A stretch of DNA of 64,000 nucleotides from an uncultured Flavobacteriaceae bacterium (GCA_947494695.1 CANLWB010000013.1:62001-126000); one strand, 5' to 3'; counted from the stretch's first letter, positions 29,214-37,102 are shown. Notes: a model not told the origin generated them from the letters alone. Program-made: numbers and translations.

Positions 29214-30449
29214 ATGAATATAACTCAGAGTAAAATAAAGACTATAATAATAGCAATAAGTGCCTTGACAATGTATGTATTAAGTTTATGCTGTACACCT
29301 ATAAAGGCACAGGGTATTGCCTTTAAAAAAGACAATTGGCAGTCTATTAAAAATAAAGCCAAGGCAGAAAATAAGCTTATCTTTGTAGATGTTTATACAA
29401 CCTGGTGCGGCCCCTGTAAAAAGATGGATAAACAAGTGTTTAGTAGTGAAAAAGTGGGCAATTTTTATAATGCGAACTATGTCGCATTTAAAATCGATGC
29501 AGAAAAAGGGGAAGGCCTTGCGTTTGCGAAGCAATATGAGATAGCAAGTTACCCAAGCCTGTTAATTCTTGACGGAAACGGAAAACAGATTAATAAAAAC
29601 AAGGGGTTTTTAAATATAGAGGATTTTCTAAAATTTGGACAGGAAACGCTAAGTGCCGAAGAAGTCTTTGTTGCAGCACAATCTTTATATAATAAGGGGA
29701 GCCGAGACCCGAAATTGGTGCTAAACTACATCACTTTACTAAGAGGAAGAAATTTACCAACAGAAAAAGTGGCGTTAGAGTATTTTAATACCATTGAAAA
29801 GAAAAACTGGACATCACCAGAAAATTTACAATTTATAACCCAATATATCAACAGTCCGTTTAATGATGTTACTGAACACTTGGCAGAAAACAAGGAGCCA
29901 ATCGAATCTGTAGGTCCTCAAAGTAAAGTATACCTAACATTATTTGAGATTTATAATAATCACATAAATACAACAGTAGCAAAAAATAAGAGCCTTAAAG
30001 AAGAAGACCCTTTGCTGTTATTACATATCAATAATCATTTTTATCCTATAGAAGCCAAGTTTTTAATCTTTAAAGTTAAGAGAACCCTGTTTGCCAGAGA
30101 TAAGGATTGGGAAAGCTATGCACGACTCATAACCGATTATGTTGATAATCTTGACAACTCCAACGCTTTGGAGTTAAACAAGTATGCCTACTTGTTTTAT
30201 AAGAATATAACCGATAAGCATTTTTTAAATGTGGCCTTGGGGTGGATAAATACAGCACTTGAGAGAACCAATGACAACGATCCTTATATAAGTTATTATT
30301 TAGACACCAAAGCTAGTGTTCTTTACAAACTTAACAACAAAAAAGAAGCCTTGGTTTGTGCCAAACAAGCTGTAGCAGCTGCAGAAAAATCAGGATCAAA
30401 TACTGCTGGGACATTAAATTTGATAAAGAAAATAGAAAACCTGAAGTAA
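29214..30449 (+). CDS. Exported thioredoxin-fold protein with helical C-terminal repeat domain
   Basis: The 411-residue product has a signal peptide (ending near PIKAQG), then a thioredoxin domain with the redox pair Cys65-Gly-Pro-Cys68 in TTWCGPCKKMDK, the cis-Pro segment YEIASYPSLLIL, and a C-terminal alpha-helical region (about 170-411) resembling TPR repeats (NKKEALVCAKQAVAAAEKSG). This layout is common among Bacteroidota DUF255/thioredoxin_7-like proteins. A periplasmic disulfide reductase or isomerase role fits a locus that also makes Cys-containing secreted peptides and a MauE-like redox membrane protein on the opposite strand. It is 43 bases after the S9 gene and likely in the same transcript. 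Confidence 0.85.
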   Translation: MNITQSKIKTIIIAISALTMYVLSLCCTPIKAQGIAFKKDNWQSIKNKAKAENKLIFVDVYTTWCGPCKKMDKQVFSSEKVGNFYNANYVAFKIDAEKGEGLAFAKQYEIASYPSLLILDGNGKQINKNKGFLNIEDFLKFGQETLSAEEVFVAAQSLYNKGSRDPKLVLNYITLLRGRNLPTEKVALEYFNTIEKKNWTSPENLQFITQYINSPFNDVTEHLAENKEPIESVGPQSKVYLTLFEIYNNHINTTVAKNKSLKEEDPLLLLHINNHFYPIEAKFLIFKVKRTLFARDKDWESYARLITDYVDNLDNSNALELNKYAYLFYKNITDKHFLNVALGWINTALERTNDNDPYISYYLDTKASVLYKLNNKKEALVCAKQAVAAAEKSGSNTAGTLNLIKKIENLK

Positions 30450-30473
30450 AAACATAAACTAAAAAGAATTACT

Positions 30474-31220
30474 ATGAAATCAATATCTAAACTTTTCGTC
30501 TTAAGCTTTTTTGGACTCTTGCTATCGTCTTGTGAAACAGATGATAATGATTTTGCAAGAGCGGTCTCTATTAAAGTTGTTAATTTAATAGAAGAAGAAG
30601 ACCATGTTATGGTTAAGATCGGCGATGGTACTATTAATTATGCGAACATATTAAGCAATAGTGAATCAACAGCAAAGGTTGCTTTTGGTGACTTTGGTAA
30701 TTTTTCATTTTCCGAAAGAGAGCCTATCCGATTTGAGGTTGTTAAGGAGAGTGATACCTTAACCCCTATTTTTTCTGAAATATTGGATATTGAGGGGATT
30801 CGTTCTTTGTATATGGTGGGGACATCTGAGGAGATGGATGCTGTATTTATTGAAGATAACCCAAAGCAATTTAATGAGGATGCCTTAGGCATTCGATTTA
30901 TAAACCTGTCTAAAGATGTATCCGGTCCTTTAAATATTAAAAATAATACAACAGGGGCTATAATAGCATCTGATTTGGTATACCAATCAGCAACAGATTT
31001 TATAGAGTTCCCTGTAAACGAAACAGATGGGGCATTGATGTTAGAATTTGAGGATAGTACAGGAACTATTTCAAATGCTGCTCAGCTTTCGCTCGATCCT
31101 TACGACGAGGATGACCCTGCTGTTAGAAAGAATCTTACCCTGGTGATAACCGAAATAGAAGTTGGTGGAATTTTTGGTACAACCGTTGCTTATAAATTCA
31201 CGCGTGTTAATAGTTATTAG
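30474..31220 (+). CDS. Lipoprotein with DUF4397-like repeated beta domains
   Basis: The 248-residue product has a lipobox (FGLLLSSC, Cys19). The body holds two related beta-rich stretches beginning with VSIKVVNLIEEEDHVMVKIG and IRFINLSKDVSGPLNI, in the style of DUF4397 proteins. It starts 24 bases after the thioredoxin gene and ends the plus-strand run; convergent minus-strand genes follow. Exact function is unknown; a surface accessory subunit of the SusCD system is plausible. Confidence 0.75.
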   Translation: MKSISKLFVLSFFGLLLSSCETDDNDFARAVSIKVVNLIEEEDHVMVKIGDGTINYANILSNSESTAKVAFGDFGNFSFSEREPIRFEVVKESDTLTPIFSEILDIEGIRSLYMVGTSEEMDAVFIEDNPKQFNEDALGIRFINLSKDVSGPLNIKNNTTGAIIASDLVYQSATDFIEFPVNETDGALMLEFEDSTGTISNAAQLSLDPYDEDDPAVRKNLTLVITEIEVGGIFGTTVAYKFTRVNSY

Positions 31221-31384
31221 TTGAAAAGAATTTTTAAGACTTTGCTTTTGGGGTTTACTAGAAATGTAAGGTTTCAACTGAATCTGTCTAAGGAGTTGTA
31301 AAGCGGGATTGTTGTAGATTTAAATTTTCAGCATTCTTTATTTTAACCTTAGAGAACCGTTCTAACACTCTTTTCTTTATTCTA

Positions 31385-31654
31385 TTAAGGTTTCCTCAAT
31401 AAATTTGTTTCAGTGCATGGCGAAGCTCCGTATATATCATACACTGTGGCCAATATAGTAATTGTACATGGAATACCATCATAGATGCTACAACCAATTA
31501 ATTTAGATTCATCAATAATTGCTTCTTGGCAATTAGGCTTAATAAAAACTGTAACATTAGCATCACTTGAGTTAGAAGTAAAAGCTAGTGAAGCCATGAT
31601 AGCAATCATTAATGCAAAAGCAGGTAAAACGATTTTAAAAAAATTAGATTTCAT
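31385..31654 (-). CDS. Small secreted Cys-containing peptide, DUF6520-type (copy 1)
   Basis: The 89-residue product has a Sec signal (NFFKIVLPAFALMIAIMASL, then AFTSNSSD) and a mature part of about 60 residues with four cysteines (NCQE, GCSI, PCTI, PCTE) and the family ending LLRKP. The signal and first residues are nearly identical to copy 2 at 32580, while the mature part has diverged. I recognise the family as DUF6520, small proteins common in Flavobacteriia next to MauE/DoxX-like genes. The even number of cysteines and the redox neighbours suggest disulfide bonds. Function is unknown. Confidence 0.8.
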   Translation of the reverse strand: MKSNFFKIVLPAFALMIAIMASLAFTSNSSDANVTVFIKPNCQEAIIDESKLIGCSIYDGIPCTITILATVYDIYGASPCTETNLLRKP

Positions 31655-31670
31655 TATATAGATATTTGAA

Positions 31671-31717
31671 ATTAGTAGTCAACTCTATTTTATAATTCTT
31701 CGATTTTAATATGGTTT
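31671..31717 (-). pseudogene. Short decayed 3' end of the propeller gene upstream of DUF6520 copy 1
   Basis: The sequence aligns with the last codons of the gene at 32877-34064 (ATTAGT followed by ACTCT, CTTCG and ATGGTTT in the same order as at 32875-32933). It has stops and indels. It lies where the intact propeller gene ends relative to DUF6520 copy 2. The rest of 31718-31997 shows no gene. Confidence 0.5.
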
Positions 31718-31997
31718 GCAAATATTGCTGTATTGGTTTATAAATTCTGGATGTCACGATTTGGGACTTGAAGGTTTATCTTTTAATATAATTGAAGGCT
31801 GTTCGCAATTAAAATTATACATGCATGGTATGAATTATTATTAACATAAATGTGAGGCTTCTAAATATAAAATCCCTATTAAGATTTATTGAGATAAATA
31901 AAGAGTTAATTATTTTGAGTGCCTAATTATGCGGAAAAGAGGGCTAACTTGAATTAGGGGCTTCTTTTCGCGTTTTTCCCATTATATTATTACGGTA

Positions 31998-32257
31998 GTC
32001 CTAATCAACTTGCCGGTGGCATAGTCGATTTGTAAATGATTTATATTCGGCTATTAATATGGTGATTGTACATGGATTCCGTGGATTAGTTATGCTACAA
32101 TTAGCAATTTGACTTTCAGGAATTGTTAGTATTGTGTATTAAGGATCATAACAAACTGTTCATTGGTATCACTCGAACTAGAAGTAAAAGCAAGTGAAGC
32201 TGTGATAGTAACATTAAGGTAAAAGCCGATAAAACGGTTTTAAAAAATTAGATACAA
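31998..32257 (-). pseudogene. Decayed DUF6520-type peptide gene
   Basis: Read on the minus strand, the segment follows the intact paralogues from CTAATTTTTT AAAACCG in the signal region through CTTCACTTGCTTTTACTTCT and AGTTCGAGTGATACC to CCATGTACAATCACCATATT near the PCTI motif. The start codon is lost (TTG in its place), a T has been dropped from the early T-run, and stops interrupt the signal and mature parts. It is a fourth copy of the peptide gene in decay. Confidence 0.8.
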
Positions 32258-32266
32258 TATAGATAA

Positions 32267-32350
32267 ATTAGCTACTCAATTGTACAAGATTTTGAACTGT
32301 CCTCAACTATAGTAAGGTTTAGATGTTGTATTAGTTCATAGTTTTTTGGA
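32267..32350 (-). pseudogene. Decayed 3' end of the propeller gene upstream of the DUF6520 pseudogene
   Basis: The segment aligns with 32877-32963, the 3' end of the intact propeller gene: ATTAG, CTACTC, a GTTTAGATG-like piece and the final TAGTTTTTTGG-like block occur in the same order and spacing, with stops and indels. It shows that the duplicated unit included the propeller gene. Confidence 0.6.
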
Positions 32351-32520
32351 TTATGATTAACATATTACTCTTTATCCATTGCTCTAAAATTTTAATTAAA
32401 AAGATTTAAAGGGTGAGAGTAAGAGAGGTAGCCCAATAATATCTTAAAATGTCAAGTGCAAAATTCGAATGAATTTAATATACCTAATCGTTTGATTTAA
32501 AAAAAGAATAGATTTATTTA

Positions 32521-32551
32521 AAAAGGTGTCTATGTAACATAGACACCTTTT
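32521..32551 (-). terminator. Perfect intrinsic terminator of DUF6520 copy 2
   Basis: The 15-bp arm aaaaggtgtctatgt and its reverse complement enclose a single base, and a T-rich stretch follows on the minus strand. It sits 29 bases past the stop of the 32580-32858 gene. Copy 4 (34927-35271) has a related terminator with the same GGTGT stem, so it belongs to the cassette. Confidence 0.85.
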
Positions 32552-32579
32552 CTTAGTTGTATTAAAATAAAACTTACTA

Positions 32580-32858
32580 TTAGCTAGGGTTTCTTAATAA
32601 ATCTGATCCTAAACATGGTTTAGACTCATACGCATCATACGTTTGTCCTAGAAAAATAATTGTGCATGGGGCTCCTGTGTTGATAGTTTCGCAAGTAGAA
32701 GGTACTTGCGATTCATCAATAAATACTTTTTGACAACCAGGCTCAATATAAACTATAACATCAGCGTCACTCGAGTTAGAAGTAAAAGCAAGTGAAGCAG
32801 TGATAGCAATCATTAATGCAAAGGCTGGTAAAACGATTTTAAAAAAATTAGATTTCAT
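32580..32858 (-). CDS. Small secreted Cys-containing peptide, DUF6520-type (copy 2)
   Basis: The 92-residue product has nearly the same leader as copy 1, then a mature region with four cysteines (GCQK, TCET, PCTI, PCLG), the shared FIDES segment and the LLRNP ending. It follows the propeller gene by 18 bases and is closed by its own strong terminator, so it is the last gene of the operon MauE-like / propeller / peptide. It is the only peptide gene here still linked to an intact propeller and MauE gene and is probably the functional master copy. Confidence 0.85.
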   Translation of the reverse strand: MKSNFFKIVLPAFALMIAITASLAFTSNSSDADVIVYIEPGCQKVFIDESQVPSTCETINTGAPCTIIFLGQTYDAYESKPCLGSDLLRNPS

Positions 32859-32876
32859 AATATAGATATTTAAAAA

Positions 32877-34064
32877 TTAGTGACCTACTCTCTTATACAG
32901 GTTTTCGGTCTTCTCCCTGACTGCAGTATGGTTTACCGATAGTTCGGTGTTTATGTTTTTTGGCTTTAAAGTATTGAAATTTGGGTGCAGAGCCGTTAAG
33001 CTTGATTTCGTTTCTTTAGAGGTGTCTAAGTATAATTCATAGACGACCATATGCTTGCCAATAAGCCCAATGAATTTATCATCAAAAATATAAAAAGCTC
33101 TAAGTTTTTGTTTCTCTATGTCTTCTACATAAAAACTAAATGCATAGGTATTATTCTCAATATGGTATACATCGATAACGGTCGAGTTTTTCCAGGAGGT
33201 AAGAGATTCTTTAGCTCCTAGTATTTGAGAGTCTACAAAGAGGTAGTCTCCGTAGGTAGCCGTAGCCCCATTTACTTTTAGAGCGGGACCTATTTTTTTT
33301 ACGTCTTTTGCCTCTCCTATTTTTATTTGAGCTTGACTAATGGTATCTATCGTTTTTCCTCGAAGTTGTAATTCGAGACTGTCATTAGCAACAATATACT
33401 GGTTACGATACAGGTAAGTATACACAAATTGCCGCCGTTGTTGGTTGTATTGTAGATCGCCACCTACATCAAAAACACCATCGACTTGTTTTTGCAATAG
33501 GGTGTGGGAGAGGGTCATTGTTGCCGAGTCGGCTAAACGAATAGTACCCAGAGCAAGTTCTTTGGTTTTACTGCTTATGGTGCTTATCGCTAGAGAAGCG
33601 GAGTCTATAGCTTGTACATCGACAAAATATAGCGGCGCGTCCAGTACAGAATAGGCGTTCCAATCGTTAGTGTTTCCTCTGAGAATATAGGGAACCGTAC
33701 CGTCCATTAAAAAGAAGTGCGGCGGAATAACGCGTAGTTGTGGATTACGCATAGGGAGACTGTCTTGATCAATACTTATGTGAATGACTTCTTTCTTCTG
33801 CAGTGCAGAGTCTACGATAGTAAGGCTTAGCGGAGCACTTGGATGCCCTAAATAGATGTTGCCTTCATGAGCCCCAGCGATGTAGTAGCGACTAGATTCT
33901 AAGTCAAATTCATGAATCTTAGAAGGAAGTCGGTGTGTATAGTCACGTTTAAAACTTGTGTCTATAGGTAGACTTTTTTTTGTGAAAGCAAATAGAAGAA
34001 TCATAAACCCAATGCTGGCTATGGTGCTAACTAAAAGGTATTTGTATGTTTTTTTTGGTGTCAT
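32877..34064 (-). CDS. Membrane-anchored predicted beta-propeller protein of the DUF6520/MauE cassette
   Basis: The 395-residue product has one N-terminal membrane segment (about 8-27, YLLVSTIASIGFMILLFAFT) and a long beta-rich periplasmic part with repeated hydrophobic strands (ESSRYYIAGAHEGNIYLGHP, VPYILRGNTNDW, ATYGDYLFVDSQIL). I do not recognise a named family; the strand pattern and length suit a six- or seven-bladed propeller. The start overlaps the end of the MauE-like gene by four bases and the DUF6520 gene follows after 18 bases, so the three form one operon. A role in capturing or maturing the peptide is inference from context only. Confidence 0.8.
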   Translation of the reverse strand: MTPKKTYKYLLVSTIASIGFMILLFAFTKKSLPIDTSFKRDYTHRLPSKIHEFDLESSRYYIAGAHEGNIYLGHPSAPLSLTIVDSALQKKEVIHISIDQDSLPMRNPQLRVIPPHFFLMDGTVPYILRGNTNDWNAYSVLDAPLYFVDVQAIDSASLAISTISSKTKELALGTIRLADSATMTLSHTLLQKQVDGVFDVGGDLQYNQQRRQFVYTYLYRNQYIVANDSLELQLRGKTIDTISQAQIKIGEAKDVKKIGPALKVNGATATYGDYLFVDSQILGAKESLTSWKNSTVIDVYHIENNTYAFSFYVEDIEKQKLRAFYIFDDKFIGLIGKHMVVYELYLDTSKETKSSLTALHPNFNTLKPKNINTELSVNHTAVREKTENLYKRVGH

Positions 34065-34513
34065 AAAGTAGCGTAGTTGAGGTCTGGTTGTTTGTTTTCG
34101 TTAATTAAAAGTATCCCTATAAAACCTAAAATAACAAATGCCGTATTAAAGATTAAATGTTCTGTCCAACCTAGTTTCTCAATAATCCCTCCACAAGAAC
34201 AAGGAATATCATCGCTAAAGTTTATTACAATAAAAATATAGGCTGTAAACATAATCATAAGATTAAAGGCTGCATACATGCCAAGGAGTCTAAATCGTGG
34301 GATAATTATTAATATCGCGATTAAGATTTCAAGAGATGGTACGACCCAAGCAATAATCTCTGAAAAATGTGTGAGCATTTGTGATTGTCCGATTTGCATT
34401 TTGAATTCATCAAAAACCAGTAATTTGCTTAGCGCAGCATATACAAATAATAGTATATAAAGGAAACAAATAAATTCTAGGAGAGCATTTTTTAACTTAT
34501 GGTGAACTTTCAT
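34061..34513 (-). CDS. MauE/DoxX-family redox-associated membrane protein
   Basis: The 150-residue protein has four predicted membrane helices (about 11-30, 49-68, 75-97, 118-137) and the motif DIPCSCGGI near residue 103, the Cys-x-Cys-Gly-Gly signature of MauE/DoxX-like proteins. MauE is needed for disulfide formation in methylamine dehydrogenase. Here it would exchange electrons with periplasmic thiols, fitting the Cys-bearing DUF6520 peptides in the same operon and the thioredoxin-fold protein nearby. An operator-like double motif lies 45 bases upstream of its start, making this the first gene of the operon. Confidence 0.85.
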   Translation of the reverse strand: MKVHHKLKNALLEFICFLYILLFVYAALSKLLVFDEFKMQIGQSQMLTHFSEIIAWVVPSLEILIAILIIIPRFRLLGMYAAFNLMIMFTAYIFIVINFSDDIPCSCGGIIEKLGWTEHLIFNTAFVILGFIGILLINENKQPDLNYATL

Positions 34514-34557
34514 TTATAATGTCTTATATATTCATTAGCAATACAAATTTGGCACGT

Positions 34558-34598
34558 AAAATTTAATTTTAACGGGTAAATATTTGTCTTAGAGGGAT
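34558..34598 (-). promoter_or_regulatory. 21-bp-period double half-site upstream of the MauE operon
   Basis: Two 20-base half-sites, the second aatatttgtcttagagggat (34579-34598), end in GGGT and GGAT exactly 21 bases apart. They fit the consensus AAAACTTGTCTKARAAGGAT found as pairs at seven other places in the window. The gene-proximal edge is 45 bases before the start codon, as at the 36519 gene, which suits an activator site next to a -35 element. Confidence 0.65.
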
Positions 34599-34625
34599 TT
34601 GTTAGTGAAACTCAATTTTGCGAAG

Positions 34626-34794
34626 CCCAAAGGGAGCACTTAAAATTGCAAGTTGAACCTTGTCCGACGTTAGAGCGGATAATCCCGCAAGAGGCGGGAT
34701 CTCACTTCTCAAGAAACATGTTTGATGGTTATAAGTTATTCTAATTTAGGTTGCAATATCTAGAAACCCAAAGGGCGCACTCAAAATTGCAAGT
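34626..34794. repeat. Pair of 28-bp direct repeats with a REP-like hairpin between them
   Basis: The segments 34626-34653 and 34767-34794 match at 26 of 28 bases (CCCAAAGGG, GCACT, AAAATTGCAAGT). Between them atcccgc / gcgggat forms a hairpin at 34682-34700. This fills most of the 413-base gap between DUF6520 copy 4 and the MauE gene, where no coding sequence is seen. Confidence 0.7.
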
Positions 34795-34883
34795 CTAAAT
34801 TTGAGTACCGTATATTTATTACACATTCGAACATTATCCGCAGATCCTTTAAAACCTTAAAACAAAATAGGACGTATGTAAAT

Positions 34884-34911
34884 AAAAAGGTGTCCAAATG
34901 AACACCTTTTT
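34884..34911 (-). terminator. Intrinsic terminator of DUF6520 copy 4
   Basis: A 10-bp stem (aaaaaggtgt / acaccttttt) with an 8-base loop lies 16 bases past the stop of the 34927-35271 gene and resembles the terminator at 32521-32551. Confidence 0.8.
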
Positions 34912-34926
34912 CCTGCTATTTGAAAC

Positions 34927-35271
34927 TTAAAATGGTTTTCTTAATAAATTGAAAAACGTGCATGGTGCACTACTATAAAGATCTACAGACTGTCCTAGTA
35001 CAGAAACTGTGCATGCAGGTCCAGGGTTAAAAACATAACAATTATAGATTTGAGTGTCGTCTACGATTATTTTCGCACAGAAACCCGTAAGAAAGTCTAT
35101 GTACCAAACACAAACATTGAAATCCTCCGATGCTTGAGAGGTATCAGATGTGCTAGATATATAGGGCGTACTTGACATATCAACAGAGTTAGAAGTATAC
35201 GCAAATGATGCCATAATAGCCATCATTAAAGCGAGTGCGGGCATGGTAATTTTAAAGATTTTTGTTTTCAT
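34927..35271 (-). CDS. Small secreted Cys-containing peptide, DUF6520-type (copy 4, diverged)
   Basis: The 114-residue product has a leader like the other copies (KIFKITMPALALMMAIMASF) but a longer mature part with five cysteines (CVWY, FCAK, NCYV, ACTV, PCTF) and the LLRKP ending. The extra N-terminal Cys region (CVWYIDFLTGFC) is absent from copies 1 and 2. It has its own terminator. Upstream is only a decayed propeller 3' end, so it has been separated from its former partners. It may have evolved a different target or activity. Confidence 0.8.
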   Translation of the reverse strand: MKTKIFKITMPALALMMAIMASFAYTSNSVDMSSTPYISSTSDTSQASEDFNVCVWYIDFLTGFCAKIIVDDTQIYNCYVFNPGPACTVSVLGQSVDLYSSAPCTFFNLLRKPF

Positions 35272-35287
35272 AAATATAAATTTAAAG

Positions 35288-35350
35288 TTAATGACCTATT
35301 CTATTTTCAGGGTTTTCGGTCGTATCCCTAGCTAGTGATTTTTGGTTTAG
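35288..35350 (-). pseudogene. Decayed 3' end of the propeller gene upstream of DUF6520 copy 4
   Basis: The run AATGACCTA, TCTATTTTCAGGGTTTTCGG and TATCCCTAGCT aligns with AGTGACCTA, TCTTATACAGGTTTTCGG and CTCCCTGACT at the 3' end of the intact propeller gene (32878-32925). The distance to the peptide start is similar. The remaining body of the gene is missing. Confidence 0.65.
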
Positions 35351-35435
35351 ACCGGAGAACGACATGAATGTTGTTTTACTTAAGTAAAAGGTGATTAATA
35401 CAGTTCTCGATTGCTTCTACTTAAAGCTAGTCAAA

Positions 35436-35476
35436 AGAACTTATTAGTGGGGTTAAAAGACTTGGTTTAAAGGGAT
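35436..35476 (-). promoter_or_regulatory. Weak 21-bp-period double half-site upstream of the copy 4 remnant cassette
   Basis: The second half aagacttggtttaaagggat fits the operator consensus; the first half shares only the ACTT at 21-bp spacing and a G-run. If real, it is the former promoter site of a cassette whose MauE and propeller genes were deleted. The surrounding 35351-35796 stretch shows no gene. Confidence 0.3.
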
Positions 35477-35796
35477 TTTGTTTTAATGAAATGTGTCTAG
35501 TATATTAAAAAAGAGCCGGTTTTGGTGGTACATTAATACCATATATAGGTAAAGTAGTTGGAAGAGATATATCCGAATATTTTCGCGCCTTGAGAATCAT
35601 TTTCTATGGTTAAGAGATAAAAAATGAGGCCTTAAATAATTTTTAAAAGATTTTCGTAATCGTCACATTCTGGAGAAAGGTGTCCGAAGTGACATTGTTA
35701 ACCAATTAGAGTTTAATAGGAAATTGTTTTGTCACGGCCAAGAATGAGACATCTCATCATAATTGTATTGTGATATTAAATGATAATGAGAAAATA

Positions 35797-35869
35797 AAAA
35801 GCCAGAGTACACTTGTTTTTTGAAAATAATTCTAAAAAAATAAGAATAGCGGATATGACTCTGGCTTTT
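35797..35869 (-). terminator. Hairpin terminator downstream of the 35911 gene
   Basis: A 12-bp perfect stem (aaaagccagagt / actctggctttt) encloses a 49-base AT-rich loop with a smaller internal hairpin. It is 42 bases past the stop and runs into a T-rich stretch on the minus strand. Confidence 0.7.
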
Positions 35870-35910
35870 GGGGGACTGTTTACAAGGCATCCATGTTTAT
35901 AAGTACCACA

Positions 35911-36519
35911 TTATATAGTAAGATGTGGCCATTGTTCTGGTTTAAATATGGATTCACTCGATTGTATACGTTTTACAAGATCGTTTCTATCTATGCCAAA
36001 GGCACTGGATAAATAATGAAATTGTGTTTTTTCTTTGTTGTGTTCACTAGGTGTGCTTACAAAGCAGTGCCAGTGATCGCCGCAATCTATAATTTTTGCG
36101 ACCGATTTAGAGCCTTTTGAGATGTACTGACTTAAAGTATACCCAAATTCATGGTAGGCCTTAAAAAAGAATGAGTTTAGAATACCTAAAGGAAGGAGAA
36201 AACTATATGGTAATTTTTCTTGCTCTGCCTTTCCATCGTTTTTTAGGAGTTGCATTAGGTTTTCGGGGATGTTAATGTGCCGAAAATCATTTTTCAATTG
36301 TAACCACTGTAAGTGCGCCTTTTTAAATATTTTGCTACTGGAAGTCGTAAATGGTTTTTTACCCGTTATTTCTTCATTGGAAACGCCATTTAAAATCATT
36401 TGTTTCACAATAACCTCATGACCATAGTGTTTAATAGGGTTTTTGTTTTCAAACTCACTATGACTAAACACGATACGCGTTTCTTTAGTTTTCTTATGTT
36501 TAAGTATACGATGTATCAT
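35911..36519 (-). CDS. Hypothetical protein, about 202 residues
   Basis: I prefer the ATG at 36519 (MIHRILKHKKTKETRIVFSH) to the upstream ATG at 36564, because the latter overlaps the operator-like double site at 36563-36603, and from 36519 that site lies 45 bases upstream, exactly as at the MauE gene. The product is soluble, Lys- and His-rich, without signal or membrane segments. Visible stretches include IPENLMQLLKNDGKAEQEKL, SFLLPLGILNSFFFKAYHEF and a Cys/His cluster DCGDHWHCF. I do not recognise a family. Shared operator placement suggests co-regulation with the MauE/peptide operon. Confidence 0.7.
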   Translation of the reverse strand: MIHRILKHKKTKETRIVFSHSEFENKNPIKHYGHEVIVKQMILNGVSNEEITGKKPFTTSSSKIFKKAHLQWLQLKNDFRHINIPENLMQLLKNDGKAEQEKLPYSFLLPLGILNSFFFKAYHEFGYTLSQYISKGSKSVAKIIDCGDHWHCFVSTPSEHNKEKTQFHYLSSAFGIDRNDLVKRIQSSESIFKPEQWPHLTI

Positions 36520-36562
36520 AGTTTTATGATTGTATGGGTAATATATTGTAAATGTCTGTAAC

Positions 36563-36603
36563 AAAATTTACTCTAAAAGGATAAAAACTTATCTGAAAAG
36601 GAT
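36563..36603 (-). promoter_or_regulatory. 21-bp-period double half-site upstream of the 35911-36519 gene
   Basis: The half-sites aaaatttactctaaaaggat (36563-36582) and aaaacttatctgaaaaggat (36584-36603) are in direct repeat at exactly 21 bp. The proximal edge is 44-45 bases from the preferred start codon. Confidence 0.7.
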
Positions 36604-36746
36604 TGAATTAGCCTTTTTTGATAATAACACGATAAAAACTGGGTAGTGGCATTTGAGAAGTGATTTTTAGGACAACACAAATAAGTACTACCCAGGTTTA
36701 GTGGGTTATTATAAGTAAATTTAAATCGAAAACAAATGTAGATAAT

Positions 36747-36787
36747 GGAACTTATCTCTCAGGGAAGGAAACTTTCCTAAAAAGGAT
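36747..36787. promoter_or_regulatory. 21-bp-period double half-site with no adjacent gene
   Basis: The second half gaaactttcctaaaaaggat (36768-36787) fits the consensus; the first half gaacttatctctcagggaa is weaker. A hairpin with a 9-bp stem (ctgggtagt / actacccag) lies between this site and the one at 36563. No gene is seen in 36604-37100. Confidence 0.5.
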
Positions 36788-37102
36788 TAATATTTTTTAA
36801 AAGCGTAAATTATATAAAGAATAGTTTTTAGGTTACATGTATGGCTTTGGGGTGTATGGGTAATAGCTATACAAATGCAATGTCTTGGGTGAAATAAGTG
36901 GAACATAAAGCCAATCAATACTATTTATAAACTAGGTATTCGAATATGTCCCAGCCTAATACAATTGTGGCCTGAGCGCCCGCCTGTCGGACGGACAGGA
37001 AGTCGAAGGTCATTAATAGCAAAAACTGATAATTAGAAGTATTTTACTCGAATAGCAGTTAGTATCAAATTTCAGAGTTCTAATCTCGCTTTGAATTCCG
37101 TA

